From Candidatus Bathyarchaeota archaeon (GTDB lineage: Archaea > Thermoproteota > Bathyarchaeia > TCS64), in contig PBSW01000030.1 of NCBI GenBank assembly GCA_002726865.1, positions 3,933-54,358 on the forward strand: a DNA stretch of 50,426 bases, given 5' to 3'. Below are positions 1-8,197 of this stretch, one piece after another (within the stretch, counting starts at the first letter, position 1; every line of letters begins with the position of its first letter). The notes below the pieces were generated by a model that was not told the origin of the DNA, made no database searches, and saw only the letters and a program-made list of their open reading frames with translations. The position numbers and the translations under genes are program-made.

Positions 1-133
1 ACGCTTTAATCTGGAATAGCAAGTATTGTACTGATGTATTCCTTTCTTTCAGGGTGTAATGAGTGAAGTCTATTTTTTCTCTCTTCTAAAAGGATATTGC
101 GCTCTTGATACGTTGCGGGGGCGATTAACTTTC

Positions 134-149
134 ATTGTTTTATAACAAT
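134..149 (+). promoter_or_regulatory. Probable promoter of hflX with palindrome over the TATA box
   Basis: A TATA-like element (GTTTTATAAC, 137-146) sits about 25 bases ahead of a plausible transcription start near 167, leaving a leader of about 26 bases before the hflX ATG. The element lies inside a perfect inverted repeat, ATTGTT-TTAT-AACAAT. A factor bound there would compete with TBP, so the palindrome could be an operator. Nothing else is evident in bases 1-192. Confidence 0.5.
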
Positions 150-192
150 TTCTTGCATTCAAAAGGTTTGGAATAAAGAAAGAAGACTTATC

Positions 193-1410
193 ATGTATCT
201 AAAAAGATCATGTATTTTACGTTCACGAAGATTCATAACCTCCCGATATCCAACAGTTATTGTGCAGACTCAGGTCGATGGCAGAGCCATTCTCGTCATG
301 CTCAAGACTAATGTCCATGATCATACAGTATACCATCTCAAGCTCAATGAGCTCCGTACCCTTATAGAGACCATGGGCATCAAGGTCATCGGAAATGTCG
401 TCCAAAGTAGACACCGCCCCTTTGCAAAATACCATATCGGAAGTGGCAAGGTCAAGGAGATCGCAAAGAAAGCACGGAGACACAACGTCAACATCATTGT
501 TTTCTATAATCTCCTCCGTAGCAGCCAGAAACTCAACCTTATCCAGGCCCTTGGAGTTGATGTCGTTGACCGCTATGAGGTTACTCTAGAGATCTTCAAT
601 CGTATGGCATCCGATACCCTGAGCCAGCTCCAGATAGAGGCCGCCCGCCTGGAGAAGCTTGCTCCGTACTTCAAGCTCGAGGCTAACCTTAGGTTCCATA
701 ATGACCGGCCATTCTTCCGGAGTATGGGAGAGTACGCGTTCCATAGTCAGATGCGGGAACTCACCCGGCGCCAGGCCGCTAACAAACGAAATATCGAAAA
801 ACTCCTCAAGGAAAAGCGCGAACGTATTAGAAAACGTCGCCGCCTCGGTTACCCCACTATTTGTGTCGCCGGCTATTACAACGCCGGGAAGACAAGTCTC
901 TTCAACGCCATCACTGGTGACAATAAGCCCGTAAGTGATAAGCCCTTCACCACCCTAAGCAGCAAATACCAGCGCCGCTTTGTCGATTATGAAACTACAC
1001 TACTTTTCATCGATACCATAGGATTTGTTATTGACCTTAACCCCCGTCTCATCAAGAGTTTCGAGCTTAACCTTGAAGACCTCAGGAGCGCTGATATGGT
1101 CATCCTCCTTCTGGACGCAACTGACGCCCTTCTTATCCTCCGGATCAAGATCGCAGAGGGAATCCGCCTCCTCAGTGAGATGGACATACCTCGGGAGAAG
1201 ATCCTTATTGTGTTCAATAAAATTGATCTAAATCCCGCTGCCGTCAACCTAGGTAAAGAGCTTAACCTTGAGCGTAAGGGTCTCCCTTGGACCACTGTCT
1301 CTGCCAAGGAAAGGACTAACCTTAATGAACTTCTTATGACCCTTAAAGCTCAGCTCATCCGGCTTGCTCAAGCCCCCGAGGCCAAGGATGAATATAGTAT
1401 TGTCCAGTAG
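193..1410 (+). CDS. hflX: GTPase HflX (ribosome-associated)
   Basis: HflX-family GTPase; family members bind the large ribosomal subunit and can split or rescue stalled ribosomes. The N-terminal HflX domain covers about residues 20-200, with the family-typical glycine-rich segment YHIGSGK near residue 80 and a basic coiled linker at 200-217. The G domain follows: G1 GYYNAGKT (227-234), G3 DTIG (274-277), G4 NKID (342-345) and an SAK G5 near 368. The length (405 aa) is normal. The ATG at 193 is the first start after the promoter. The 3' end overlaps the start of the endonuclease III gene by 23 bases, so the two are probably co-transcribed and translationally coupled. Assignment is secure; the cellular role is taken from the family. 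Confidence 0.95.
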   Translation: MYLKRSCILRSRRFITSRYPTVIVQTQVDGRAILVMLKTNVHDHTVYHLKLNELRTLIETMGIKVIGNVVQSRHRPFAKYHIGSGKVKEIAKKARRHNVNIIVFYNLLRSSQKLNLIQALGVDVVDRYEVTLEIFNRMASDTLSQLQIEAARLEKLAPYFKLEANLRFHNDRPFFRSMGEYAFHSQMRELTRRQAANKRNIEKLLKEKRERIRKRRRLGYPTICVAGYYNAGKTSLFNAITGDNKPVSDKPFTTLSSKYQRRFVDYETTLLFIDTIGFVIDLNPRLIKSFELNLEDLRSADMVILLLDATDALLILRIKIAEGIRLLSEMDIPREKILIVFNKIDLNPAAVNLGKELNLERKGLPWTTVSAKERTNLNELLMTLKAQLIRLAQAPEAKDEYSIVQ

Positions 1411-2074
1411 AGCTGAAGAGGTTGTCGCCCGACTCCTGAACTTTTACAAACGTACCTGGCGCCACACATCTAACGATCCCTTTAGATCCCTCGTTGGTAC
1501 TATTTTGAGCCAGAACACCAACGGTAGGAACCGTTCCACTGCGCAGACCCGCCTTGAGGAGATGATCGGAATAACTCCAGATAGTCTTGCAACCGCACCC
1601 CTTGAAGACATCATTGAAGCTATCCGTCCAGCTGGGATGTACAACCAGCGGAGCAAGGTCCTCAAAAATGTATCAAAGGAGATTCTTGAGCGCTTCCAAG
1701 GTTCACTGGACCAAGTAATGAAGAAACCTTTTTCCCAGGCAAGAAAAGATCTCATGAGTCTCCCAGGTGTAGGGCCTAAGACCGCTGATGTTACCCTCAT
1801 GTTTGCTACGGGAAGCAATATAGTACCTGTCGATAGGCACATTTTCAGAATCTCTCAGCGCCTTGGGGTTGTCCCCCTAAATGCTACATACGACAAAGTC
1901 AGGCTAACCCTTGAAGCCGCCACTGCCTTAGATAGACGCCAGGACATCCATGTTTTCCTCATACGTTTTGGCCGGGAGATCTGTAAATCCAGAAATCCTC
2001 GATGTTATATTTGTCTCCTAGAAGATCTCTGTTTATACTCCAGCAAATACCTAAATACGGGAAATGATGACTGA
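1388..2074 (+). CDS. nth: Endonuclease III (DNA glycosylase/AP lyase)
   Basis: Base-excision repair enzyme that removes oxidised pyrimidines and cuts at abasic sites. The helix-hairpin-helix motif LPGVGPKTA (residues 125-133) contains the catalytic Lys131, the catalytic Asp149 is in VPVDRH, and the C-terminus carries the [4Fe-4S] ligand pattern C-x6-C-x2-C-x5-C (199, 206, 209, 215). The ATG at 1388 is chosen because the protein then begins MNIVLSSRAEEV, near the family's usual N-terminus; an upstream in-frame start at 1364 would add eight Pro/Arg-rich residues. The length of 228 aa fits the family. It is coupled to hflX by overlap; no independent promoter is visible. Confidence 0.93.
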   Translation: MNIVLSSRAEEVVARLLNFYKRTWRHTSNDPFRSLVGTILSQNTNGRNRSTAQTRLEEMIGITPDSLATAPLEDIIEAIRPAGMYNQRSKVLKNVSKEILERFQGSLDQVMKKPFSQARKDLMSLPGVGPKTADVTLMFATGSNIVPVDRHIFRISQRLGVVPLNATYDKVRLTLEAATALDRRQDIHVFLIRFGREICKSRNPRCYICLLEDLCLYSSKYLNTGNDD

Positions 2075-2388
2075 ACCCCGGCGCGTCAGCGTTTGATCTC
2101 CTAACTCAATCTTCCTGATAGTTCAAATATTATATATATTTCATGCAGTTAATTCAAAGTACTTAATCAAGGGTTGAAAGGAAATGTACAACGGATCAAT
2201 GAAAAAGCTAATTTTGTTAAAGATAGATGCAATATGTTTCAATGAACGTTGTTCTCCATAATGCTAAACTCCAACATGGTGATCAAAAGATCAAGCTTTA
2301 AACAAATGTCTCTACTAGCAAAATAATTTTACCTAAAATAAATCGAATTTTAATAGTATATTTAACGGTTTTTAAAATTATTTTTAAT

Positions 2389-2457
2389 GTCTCTTTATAT
2401 TCCCTTCATTTCCTTGATTAAAAGGAAATAAAAACTCAAATTCCCTTGAAAAGAGAC
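2389..2457. repeat. Two nested perfect inverted repeats
   Basis: The outer arms are GTCTCTTT (2389-2396) and AAAGAGAC (2450-2457). The inner arms are ATTTCCTT (2408-2415) and AAGGAAAT (2422-2429), separated by six bases. Between the outer and inner arms lie two direct copies of ATTCCCTT. It sits 60-130 bases upstream of the presumed rpl3 promoter, so it could be a protein-binding DNA element, a small RNA or part of a longer leader; the sequence does not decide. Confidence 0.6.
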
Positions 2458-2516
2458 TAAATTCCGAAGTAGACGAATGTAAACTGGCTTATTCCCTTTT
2501 TTAACTCTATACGAAT

Positions 2517-2526
2517 CATTTAAATC
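2517..2526 (+). promoter_or_regulatory. Probable promoter of the ribosomal protein cluster
   Basis: A TATA-like element (ATTTAAAT core, 2518-2525) lies about 55 bases before the rpl3 GTG. That predicts a transcription start near 2548 and a leader of about 28 bases. The leader has only a weak ribosome-binding sequence. Confidence 0.4.
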
Positions 2527-2576
2527 TCTGTTGCGTTGTTTCTTAACAACTAGCAAAAAAAATGAGTTGAGTATTT

Positions 2577-3581
2577 GTGCCTAGAGTACGATCACCTAAA
2601 CGTGGTTCCCGGGCGTTCTCGCCAAGAAAACGAGCCAAGAATATAAACGGCAGGGTGAGATTCTGGCCTGAGGCCAGAGGTGACCCCCATCTCCTAGGCT
2701 TTGCAGGCTATAAAGCCGGCATGACTCATGCTTTCGTCATTGAGGACAGGCCTAATTCCCCTGATTTTGGGATGGAGATGAAAAATGCTGCGACTATTAT
2801 CGATGTACCTCCTATGACTATCGTAGGAATCAGGGGATACGAGAAAACTTATGATGGCCTCAAGGCTATAGCCGAGGCATGGATGGATGATCTACCCATA
2901 AACGTCCTCAAGACGATTAAAACTATTAGAGGTATAAAACCTGATAGTGGCCTCAAGATTCTCGATAGATTCGTTGACAGGATCCACCAGTTAAGAGTTA
3001 TTGCTGCAACCCAGCCCCACAAAGCTGGGGTCTCCAAGAAAAATGCGGACATCTTAGAGATAGCCATTGGAGGTGGCTCTATACCGGATCAACTTGAGTA
3101 CGCTAAAGGGCTTTTTGGAGAACGTAAAGGAATTTCTGATATCTTCAAACTAGGTGAGACGATCGATATTATAGGCGTTACCAAGGGTAAGGGATTTCAA
3201 GGCCCAGTAAAGCGTTGGGGCGTCAGGATTCTTCAAAGGAAATCCAGGAAAACCAAACGAGGCGTCGCATCCATAGGTCCATGGAAGCCACGGCGTGTAA
3301 TGCCAGGTGTCCCCCGAGCTGGCCAGATGGGTCTTCACAATAGGATGGAGCGTAACAAGCGCATCCTTCTTATGGGCTCAGACTTTAAGAGGGTGACCCC
3401 TGCAGGGGGATTCAAGAGTTACGGCAATCTTCAAGGAGACTATGTTCTCCTTAAAGGGAGTGTCATGGGCCCAGCTAAGAGGCTTATAACTTTGAGAAAG
3501 GCGTCACGGAGATTGAAAAATCCCTTGGACCCAATCAAAGTCACTTATCTTAACACGGAGTTCAGGAATGGAGAGAACTAA
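2577..3581 (+). CDS. rpl3: Large subunit ribosomal protein L3 (uL3)
   Basis: Early-assembly large-subunit protein near the peptidyl-transferase centre. The archaeal/eukaryotic-type N-terminus (PKRGSRAFSPRKRAK) is followed by the central conserved segment GVTKGKGFQGPVKRWG and the basic GPWKPRRVMPGVPRAGQMG region. At 334 aa it has archaeal length. The start is GTG; the nearest upstream ATG (2561) runs straight into a stop. This is the first gene of the cluster. In many archaea a SPOUT RNA methyltransferase gene precedes rpl3; here that gene lies about 20 kb away (22021-22866). Confidence 0.97.
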   Translation: MPRVRSPKRGSRAFSPRKRAKNINGRVRFWPEARGDPHLLGFAGYKAGMTHAFVIEDRPNSPDFGMEMKNAATIIDVPPMTIVGIRGYEKTYDGLKAIAEAWMDDLPINVLKTIKTIRGIKPDSGLKILDRFVDRIHQLRVIAATQPHKAGVSKKNADILEIAIGGGSIPDQLEYAKGLFGERKGISDIFKLGETIDIIGVTKGKGFQGPVKRWGVRILQRKSRKTKRGVASIGPWKPRRVMPGVPRAGQMGLHNRMERNKRILLMGSDFKRVTPAGGFKSYGNLQGDYVLLKGSVMGPAKRLITLRKASRRLKNPLDPIKVTYLNTEFRNGEN

Positions 3582-3582
3582 T

Positions 3583-4356
3583 ATGAATGCCACTGTGCTC
3601 AATCTCGAAAACGAGAAAAAAGGCGATCTTGAAATACCAATAATTTTTCAGACCCCTATTAGGCCTGATTTGATTAAAAAAGCTGTCTTGTTTCAACAGT
3701 CTCATAGATTCCAGCCACAAGGTAGAGACCCTCGTGCGGGGAAGCGGACTAGCGCCGAATCATGGGGTACCGGCAGGGGCATGTCCCGTGTTCCTCGGCA
3801 AAAAGGGAGTAGTAGAGCAGCCTTTGGTGTAAGCATTGTAGGGGGTCATGCTGCTTTTCCCCCTAAATCGGAAAAGATCATTAGGAAAGAGATTAACAAG
3901 AAAGAGCGACGACTAGCTATAAGGTCCAGCATCGCCGCCTCAGCAAAACGGGAGGTAGTTGCCCACCGTGGGCATTCGGTTGATACTATTAGCCAGCTCC
4001 CTATTATCGTAGACGATGAGATGCAGAGCCTAAAGAAAACTAGGGAAGTAAAGATCCTCTTCCAGAAGCTCGGAATCTGGCCTGACGTTGAGAGAGCCGA
4101 CAGGAAAAAAATAAGAGCCGGTAGAGGCAAGACTAGAGGTAGGAAAAAAAAGGAAGGCAAAGGTCCTTTGATCGTTATCTCGGAGGATCTTGGTATAGTT
4201 AAAGCTGCTATGAACCTGCCAGGAGTTGACATAGTTAACGTCCGGAACCTGAACGCTGAGTTACTTGCCCCAGGAGCACATCCCGGACGGTTAGTAGTTT
4301 GGACAGAATCCGCTTTTAATGCTCTCGACAAGGTCTGGGGAGGCGGAAACATATGA
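3583..4356 (+). CDS. rpl4: Large subunit ribosomal protein L4 (uL4)
   Basis: Large-subunit protein whose extended loop lines the exit tunnel. The arginine- and glycine-rich loop (GKRTSAESWGTGRGMSRVPR) and the conserved C-terminal region (LAPGAHPGRLVVWTESAF) are both present. The ATG at 3583 gives the family-like start MNATVLNLE and has a purine-rich GGAGAG just upstream. An in-frame ATG at 3568, inside the end of rpl3, is possible and adds five residues. The gene is followed directly by rpl23 with a 4-base overlap. Confidence 0.95.
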   Translation: MNATVLNLENEKKGDLEIPIIFQTPIRPDLIKKAVLFQQSHRFQPQGRDPRAGKRTSAESWGTGRGMSRVPRQKGSSRAAFGVSIVGGHAAFPPKSEKIIRKEINKKERRLAIRSSIAASAKREVVAHRGHSVDTISQLPIIVDDEMQSLKKTREVKILFQKLGIWPDVERADRKKIRAGRGKTRGRKKKEGKGPLIVISEDLGIVKAAMNLPGVDIVNVRNLNAELLAPGAHPGRLVVWTESAFNALDKVWGGGNI

Positions 4357-4613
4357 ATCCCCATGATGTTATCCTCTATCCTTTAATGACGGAGAGATCT
4401 GTATATATGATCGAGAATGAAAATAAGCTTGTTTTCATCGTAAATAGGAACGCTACAAAGCACGATATATCAAAGGCTGTCCAGAGTCTTTATAGAGTTG
4501 AAGTAAAGTCGGTTAACACGCTCATCAGCAGAAAGAGCGTCAAAAAAGCCTTTGTGAAACTCACAGAATCACATAACTCATCAGATCTAGCCATAAGGCT
4601 GGGAATTTTATAG
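4353..4613 (+). CDS. rpl23: Large subunit ribosomal protein L23 (uL23)
   Basis: Small protein at the tunnel exit, the docking site for SRP and other nascent-chain factors. The 86-aa frame has the family's start (DVILYPLMTERSVYMIE...NKLVFIVNR.A.K.DI..AV...Y.V.V..VNTL). Its ATG overlaps the rpl4 stop (ATGA). The C-terminus lacks the long tail of bacterial L23, as usual in archaea. Confidence 0.95.
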   Translation: MNPHDVILYPLMTERSVYMIENENKLVFIVNRNATKHDISKAVQSLYRVEVKSVNTLISRKSVKKAFVKLTESHNSSDLAIRLGIL

Positions 4614-4622
4614 GTGTAATAA

Positions 4623-5351
4623 ATGGGTAAAAAGCTCAGGGTTCAACGGCGCGGTCGGGGTGGCTCCGTCTTTAAAGCCAAGTCGATGGGGAAGATAGCC
4701 CCTACTAGCTATCCCCCCATGAGTTTTGAGACTGTTATCGGAGTAGTCTCAAGTCTTCGCCATGAGACTGGAAGAGGCGCACCACTCGCATATATTAAAC
4801 TTAACCAAGAAAATGGATACTATGTAGCAGCACCTGAGGGAGTTTATATCGACCAAGAGATCTCTTTAGGCTCTAAAGCTGCTGCGAAGGTCGGTAATGT
4901 CCTTCCACTTGGGTCTATTCCTGAAAGTACAATGGTTTGTAATCTAGAGCTAAGGCCAGGGGATGGCGGAAAGATCGCAAAGTCCTCCGGAAGCTTTGCT
5001 ATAGTGGTTGCTCATAGAGGGGAAAAAACTACTGTGAAGCTTCCTTCTAAGAGGAATGTCCAGCTCTCCAATAAGTGTAGGGCTACCATCGGCATTGTAG
5101 CGGGTGGTGGCCGCACCGAAAAGCCCTTCCTGAAGGCGGGAGAAAGGTTCTATCTCAAGCGGGCGAAGAATCAGGTCTACCCGGTAACGAAAGGAGTTAA
5201 GATGACTGCGGCCTCCCATCCTCACGGTGGAGGACGCCATAGGCGGCCAGGTAAATCAACAACTGTCTCCAGACATGCGCCACCGGGGAAGAAGGTTGGT
5301 CTCATCGCCGCTCGGAATTCAGGGAAAAAGAAGAGGGAAAGAGGCTCCTAG
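4623..5351 (+). CDS. rpl2: Large subunit ribosomal protein L2 (uL2)
   Basis: Universal RNA-binding protein needed for subunit association and peptidyl-transferase activity. It is 242 aa long, with the archaeal N-terminus GKKLRVQRRGRGGSVFKAK and the hallmark C-terminal segment SHPHGGGRHRRPGK, which carries the conserved histidine near the active centre. The stop of rpl23 lies nine bases upstream and an AGGTG ribosome-binding sequence precedes the ATG. Confidence 0.97.
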   Translation: MGKKLRVQRRGRGGSVFKAKSMGKIAPTSYPPMSFETVIGVVSSLRHETGRGAPLAYIKLNQENGYYVAAPEGVYIDQEISLGSKAAAKVGNVLPLGSIPESTMVCNLELRPGDGGKIAKSSGSFAIVVAHRGEKTTVKLPSKRNVQLSNKCRATIGIVAGGGRTEKPFLKAGERFYLKRAKNQVYPVTKGVKMTAASHPHGGGRHRRPGKSTTVSRHAPPGKKVGLIAARNSGKKKRERGS

Positions 5352-5392
5352 CCCAAATCCCTATATAGCTGTATTGAATTGGTGAAGTCGAA

Positions 5393-5782
5393 ATGCCAAG
5401 AGAATTCCTCTATAAGGGTCGGAACGAAGAAGATCTAAAAACTCTTTCCATGGACCAGTTTATTGGTCTCCTTCCCTCTAGAATGAGGCGAAGTCTTCGT
5501 AGGGGAATTAGCGATAGGCAGAGAATACTTATTGAAAAAATTAGAGCATGGGTCCCTGAAAAAAAGCCCGTCAGGACCCACATAAGGGATCTTGTAATTC
5601 TTCCCGAGATGGTTGGTAAGATCGTACACGTTTTCAATGGTATCGAGTTTATCGAGGTGAGGATCGACATTAAAAAAGTAGGGCATTACTTAGGTGAATA
5701 TGCTATCACAAACAGACCTGTAAGGCATGGTCGTCCTGGTATTGGGGCATCAAGGAGTTCCATGTACATTCCTCTTAAATAG
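5393..5782 (+). CDS. rps19: Small subunit ribosomal protein S19 (uS19)
   Basis: Head protein of the small subunit, binding 16S rRNA with S13. The 129-aa sequence has the archaeal insertion-rich N-terminus (EFLYKGRNEEDLKTLSMDQFIGLLPSRMRRSLRRG) and the conserved core (VRTHIRDLVILPEMVGKIVHVFNG, LGEYA, HGRPGIGASRSS). A 41-base gap separates it from rpl2 and 157 bases separate it from rpl22, so it is probably the last gene of the first transcription block. Confidence 0.96.
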   Translation: MPREFLYKGRNEEDLKTLSMDQFIGLLPSRMRRSLRRGISDRQRILIEKIRAWVPEKKPVRTHIRDLVILPEMVGKIVHVFNGIEFIEVRIDIKKVGHYLGEYAITNRPVRHGRPGIGASRSSMYIPLK

Positions 5783-5915
5783 CTGATTCTTCTACCCGTA
5801 ACATAAATCTTCAATACCCCTTTAACTATATTTTCAAAAATTCAATCGAAATTCTCAATATTTAATACTCTTTCATGATATTGACGCCTTTTCAAGCTTT
5901 TAATCCGTTCAAAAA

Positions 5916-5926
5916 GGTTTTTATAA
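5916..5926 (+). promoter_or_regulatory. Probable internal promoter ahead of rpl22
   Basis: The 157-base gap between rps19 and rpl22 contains a good archaeal TATA element (GTTTTTATAAG). The predicted transcription start is near 5945-5950. That is downstream of an in-frame ATG at 5940 and upstream of the ATG at 5961, which favours the latter as the rpl22 start. Confidence 0.5.
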
Positions 5927-5960
5927 GAAACCATAGTTTATGGGGGCGTACGGTGCGTAT

Positions 5961-6422
5961 ATGCCCTCGTTCAAGTATTCGATTAATGGGCTTGACCCCG
6001 ATAGGACCGCGATAGCCAGTGGTAGGGACTTAAGAATATCCCCAAAAGCAGCGAGGGAGATTTGTAATTACATTAAGGGGATGAGGCTCGAAAAGGCAAA
6101 AGAGATCTTGGAAGGGGTTATAGCAATTAAAACGCCAATTCCTTACAGGAGACATAATAAAAAGGTCGCTCATCGTAAAAGAGCTCAGGGTTTTGATGCG
6201 GGGCGTTTCCCCCAAAAAGCTGCGGGGGTTATACTTAAGGTCCTAAACAGCGTTGAGTCAAACGCAGAGTTCAAGGGCTTGTATTCGGAACGTCTTAAGA
6301 TTATTCACATAGCTTCCAATAGAGCACGCGTTGTACGTAATTTTATACCTAGGGCTTTCGGGAGGTCCTCACCTCACTATAACCACCTGACTCATATAGA
6401 GATCGCCGTCGAGGAATTTTAA
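5961..6422 (+). CDS. rpl22: Large subunit ribosomal protein L22 (uL22)
   Basis: Tunnel-lining large-subunit protein. The core matches archaeal L22: LDPDRTAIASGRDLRISPKAAREIC, then KTPIPYRRHNKKVAHR and the C-terminal HIASNRARVVRNFIPRAFGRSSPH, which forms the basic hairpin region. The ATG at 5961 is preferred over 5940 because it gives the family-like N-terminus and lies just after the predicted transcription start. The stop overlaps the rps3 start as TAATG. Confidence 0.93.
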   Translation: MPSFKYSINGLDPDRTAIASGRDLRISPKAAREICNYIKGMRLEKAKEILEGVIAIKTPIPYRRHNKKVAHRKRAQGFDAGRFPQKAAGVILKVLNSVESNAEFKGLYSERLKIIHIASNRARVVRNFIPRAFGRSSPHYNHLTHIEIAVEEF

Positions 6423-7702
6423 TGTCTTTAGTCAAGAAAATCGTGCAAGATTCCCTCCTAAAAGTTAAGGTGGACGAACTCCTTGCTGAGGAGTACGAAC
6501 AAGCCGGCTACGGAGGTATCACACTCACCAAGACCCCTCTTGGTACTCAGATCAATCTCTATGCTATGAGGCCGGGGAGAGTTATTGGGAAGAGGGGTAC
6601 TGCCATAAGGCAGGCATCTGCGCGCTTAGAGAATGAACTACATCTACCTAATCCCCAGATCACTGTGGTGGAAGTAGAGGTCCCAGAACTAGACCCTCGA
6701 ATCATGGCTGCAAGAATAGCTAACGCCTTGGAGCGAGGCATTCACTATAGGAGAGCCCTCTTTTGGTCTCTGAGGCGTACCATGGAGTCTGGAGCTCTAG
6801 GATGCGAGATCCTCCTCAAAGGAAAGCTTAGGAGCGATAGGGGGCGCTACGAAAAGGTTGTTGATGGATATATTCCAAAGGCGGGGGAACCTACTCAAAG
6901 ATATGTCCGGAGAGCAGTCATTCAAGTCAAACAAAAGAAGGGAACCTTTGGCGTTACGGTTGTAATCGTGCCTCCTGATGCCAAGTTCCCTGATAAGGTG
7001 GATCTCTCTGGGCTTCCAGTAATTGAATATCCTGAGGACGAGATTGAACTACCCAAAGGCACAGAGCTTGATGCAGTCGAGGGAGGAGAGGCTTTAGAAG
7101 AAGATCTTTCAAAGCAAGGTGAAGGCTTAGGGCCCCTTACAACATTGGAACATACTCAAGATGATGCTGAAAACACTTTAGTGACAAGTGTATCCACAGA
7201 AGTTGAGACAACTGAGAGTTCGGAGGCAATAGCCGATATTTCAGCTGAGGTATCAGAGCCTGAAATATTGACCCAATCCATAGATAATAAGTCCGCCCTG
7301 AGTCCTGGCGAAATAGTCTCAGATGCATCAAAAGTAACCGAAGAAAAAGAGAAAATTCAAGAGTCCTCTCCCGTCAAAGAATCTCCCACGGTTAAAAAAA
7401 TTAAACCTCCAGCGGAACCCGACGTCTTAAAGGTTGAGGACTCCGAATTAACCCCGAAGAAAGATCTTGAGACAATTACAATTGATGTCCTAGAGGTGGA
7501 TACTCTAGAGACGCGCAAGCTAGTAGATTCAACTATAGATATAGAGAGTTCAAAAGAACTTGCTTTAACCATAGAAGAGTGCCCAGCTATAGAAAAGGCT
7601 CCTAAAGTTAAAGTAGCTGGTATCCCCGAAAAGCAATTAGCAGCGGATAATATAGAGGCTTCCGAGTCATTAGACAATTCTGAGACAAAAAAGAAGGAAT
7701 AA
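6422..7702 (+). CDS. rps3: Small subunit ribosomal protein S3 (uS3) with long acidic C-terminal extension
   Basis: Small-subunit head protein at the mRNA entry channel. Residues 1-200 are ordinary S3: the KH domain with GKRG (56-59) and the C-terminal domain through VIVPPDAKFPD. From about residue 200 to 426 follows a tail rich in Glu, Asp, Ser, Thr and Val with almost no structure-forming pattern. Archaeal S3 proteins vary in length, but a 220-residue tail is unusually long. The frame is uninterrupted and is followed four bases later by rpl29. The tail's function is unknown; it could be a disordered docking or charge-balancing region. Confidence 0.95.
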   Translation: MSLVKKIVQDSLLKVKVDELLAEEYEQAGYGGITLTKTPLGTQINLYAMRPGRVIGKRGTAIRQASARLENELHLPNPQITVVEVEVPELDPRIMAARIANALERGIHYRRALFWSLRRTMESGALGCEILLKGKLRSDRGRYEKVVDGYIPKAGEPTQRYVRRAVIQVKQKKGTFGVTVVIVPPDAKFPDKVDLSGLPVIEYPEDEIELPKGTELDAVEGGEALEEDLSKQGEGLGPLTTLEHTQDDAENTLVTSVSTEVETTESSEAIADISAEVSEPEILTQSIDNKSALSPGEIVSDASKVTEEKEKIQESSPVKESPTVKKIKPPAEPDVLKVEDSELTPKKDLETITIDVLEVDTLETRKLVDSTIDIESSKELALTIEECPAIEKAPKVKVAGIPEKQLAADNIEASESLDNSETKKKE

Positions 7703-7705
7703 CAC

Positions 7706-7909
7706 TTGCCTATTCTAAGAATGAGTCAGATACGGGAAATGTCTCGTGAGGATCAAGAGAGACGCCTCGGTGAGTTCAGGACTGAGCTTTCTAAGGTTAA
7801 TACAACGATCCAATCTGGAGGCTCCCTTGATAACCCTGGCAGGGTCAAGTCCCTTAAGAAGGCCATCGCAAGGGTGCTCACCGTTATGCGGGAGGATGAA
7901 CTCTCCTAA
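7706..7909 (+). CDS. rpl29: Large subunit ribosomal protein L29 (uL29)
   Basis: Small two-helix protein beside the tunnel exit, binding L23. At 67 aa it matches archaeal L29 (LRMSQIREMS..ER...F..EL....T.I..GG...NPGR.K.LKKAIARVLTVMRE). A TTG start at 7706 is supported by AGAAGGA seven bases upstream; an ATG at 7721 would cut five residues. The C-terminal stop overlaps the rnp1 ATG. Confidence 0.92.
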   Translation: MPILRMSQIREMSREDQERRLGEFRTELSKVNTTIQSGGSLDNPGRVKSLKKAIARVLTVMREDELS

Positions 7910-8193
7910 TGAGTCCCATTTCTTCAAGGAACCTATTGAGGCATGAGCTTATTGGTCTTAGGGCCGGAGTTGTCAGGAGTAAAAACTCCACCCATCATGT
8001 AATAGACGGACCAATTGTCGACGAGAGCCTTAAGACACTGGTAATCAATCAGAACGGTGAATCTAAAAGAGTCCCAAAGAAGGACGCTACATTCATTCTT
8101 AAACTCTCCAGCGGTCCGGTTGAGGTCGAGGGCGCGGTTTTGTACGGTAGGCCTGAGGACAGAATCAAAAAGAAGGTTAAAAGAAGATGGTAA
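7909..8193 (+). CDS. rnp1: RNase P protein component 1 (Pop4/Rpp29 homologue)
   Basis: Archaeal RNase P protein that helps the catalytic RNA cleave 5' leaders from pre-tRNAs. The 94-aa sequence carries the Rpp29 barrel pattern: [15 protein letters not shown]...[15 protein letters not shown], then RVPKKDATF and the terminal [13 protein letters not shown]. Its location between rpl29 and rps17 is the classic archaeal position for this gene. It overlaps rpl29 by one base. Confidence 0.93.
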   Translation: MSPISSRNLLRHELIGLRAGVVRSKNSTHHVIDGPIVDESLKTLVINQNGESKRVPKKDATFILKLSSGPVEVEGAVLYGRPEDRIKKKVKRRW

Positions 8194-8197
8194 ATAT

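Larger units (their letters stand above)
2075..2576. other. AT-rich intergenic region ahead of the ribosomal cluster
   Basis: I find no credible reading frame in these 502 bases. The region separates nth from rpl3. It holds a nested inverted-repeat structure (2389-2457), three copies of ATTCCCTT (2399-2406, 2440-2447 and about 2490-2497) and the presumed rpl3 promoter near 2517-2526. Confidence 0.7.

Noticed and set aside
3846..4364. Long open frames antisense to ribosomal protein genes, for example opposite rpl4.
   Set aside because: They are mirror frames of strongly conserved genes, have no family features and no ribosome-binding sequences.
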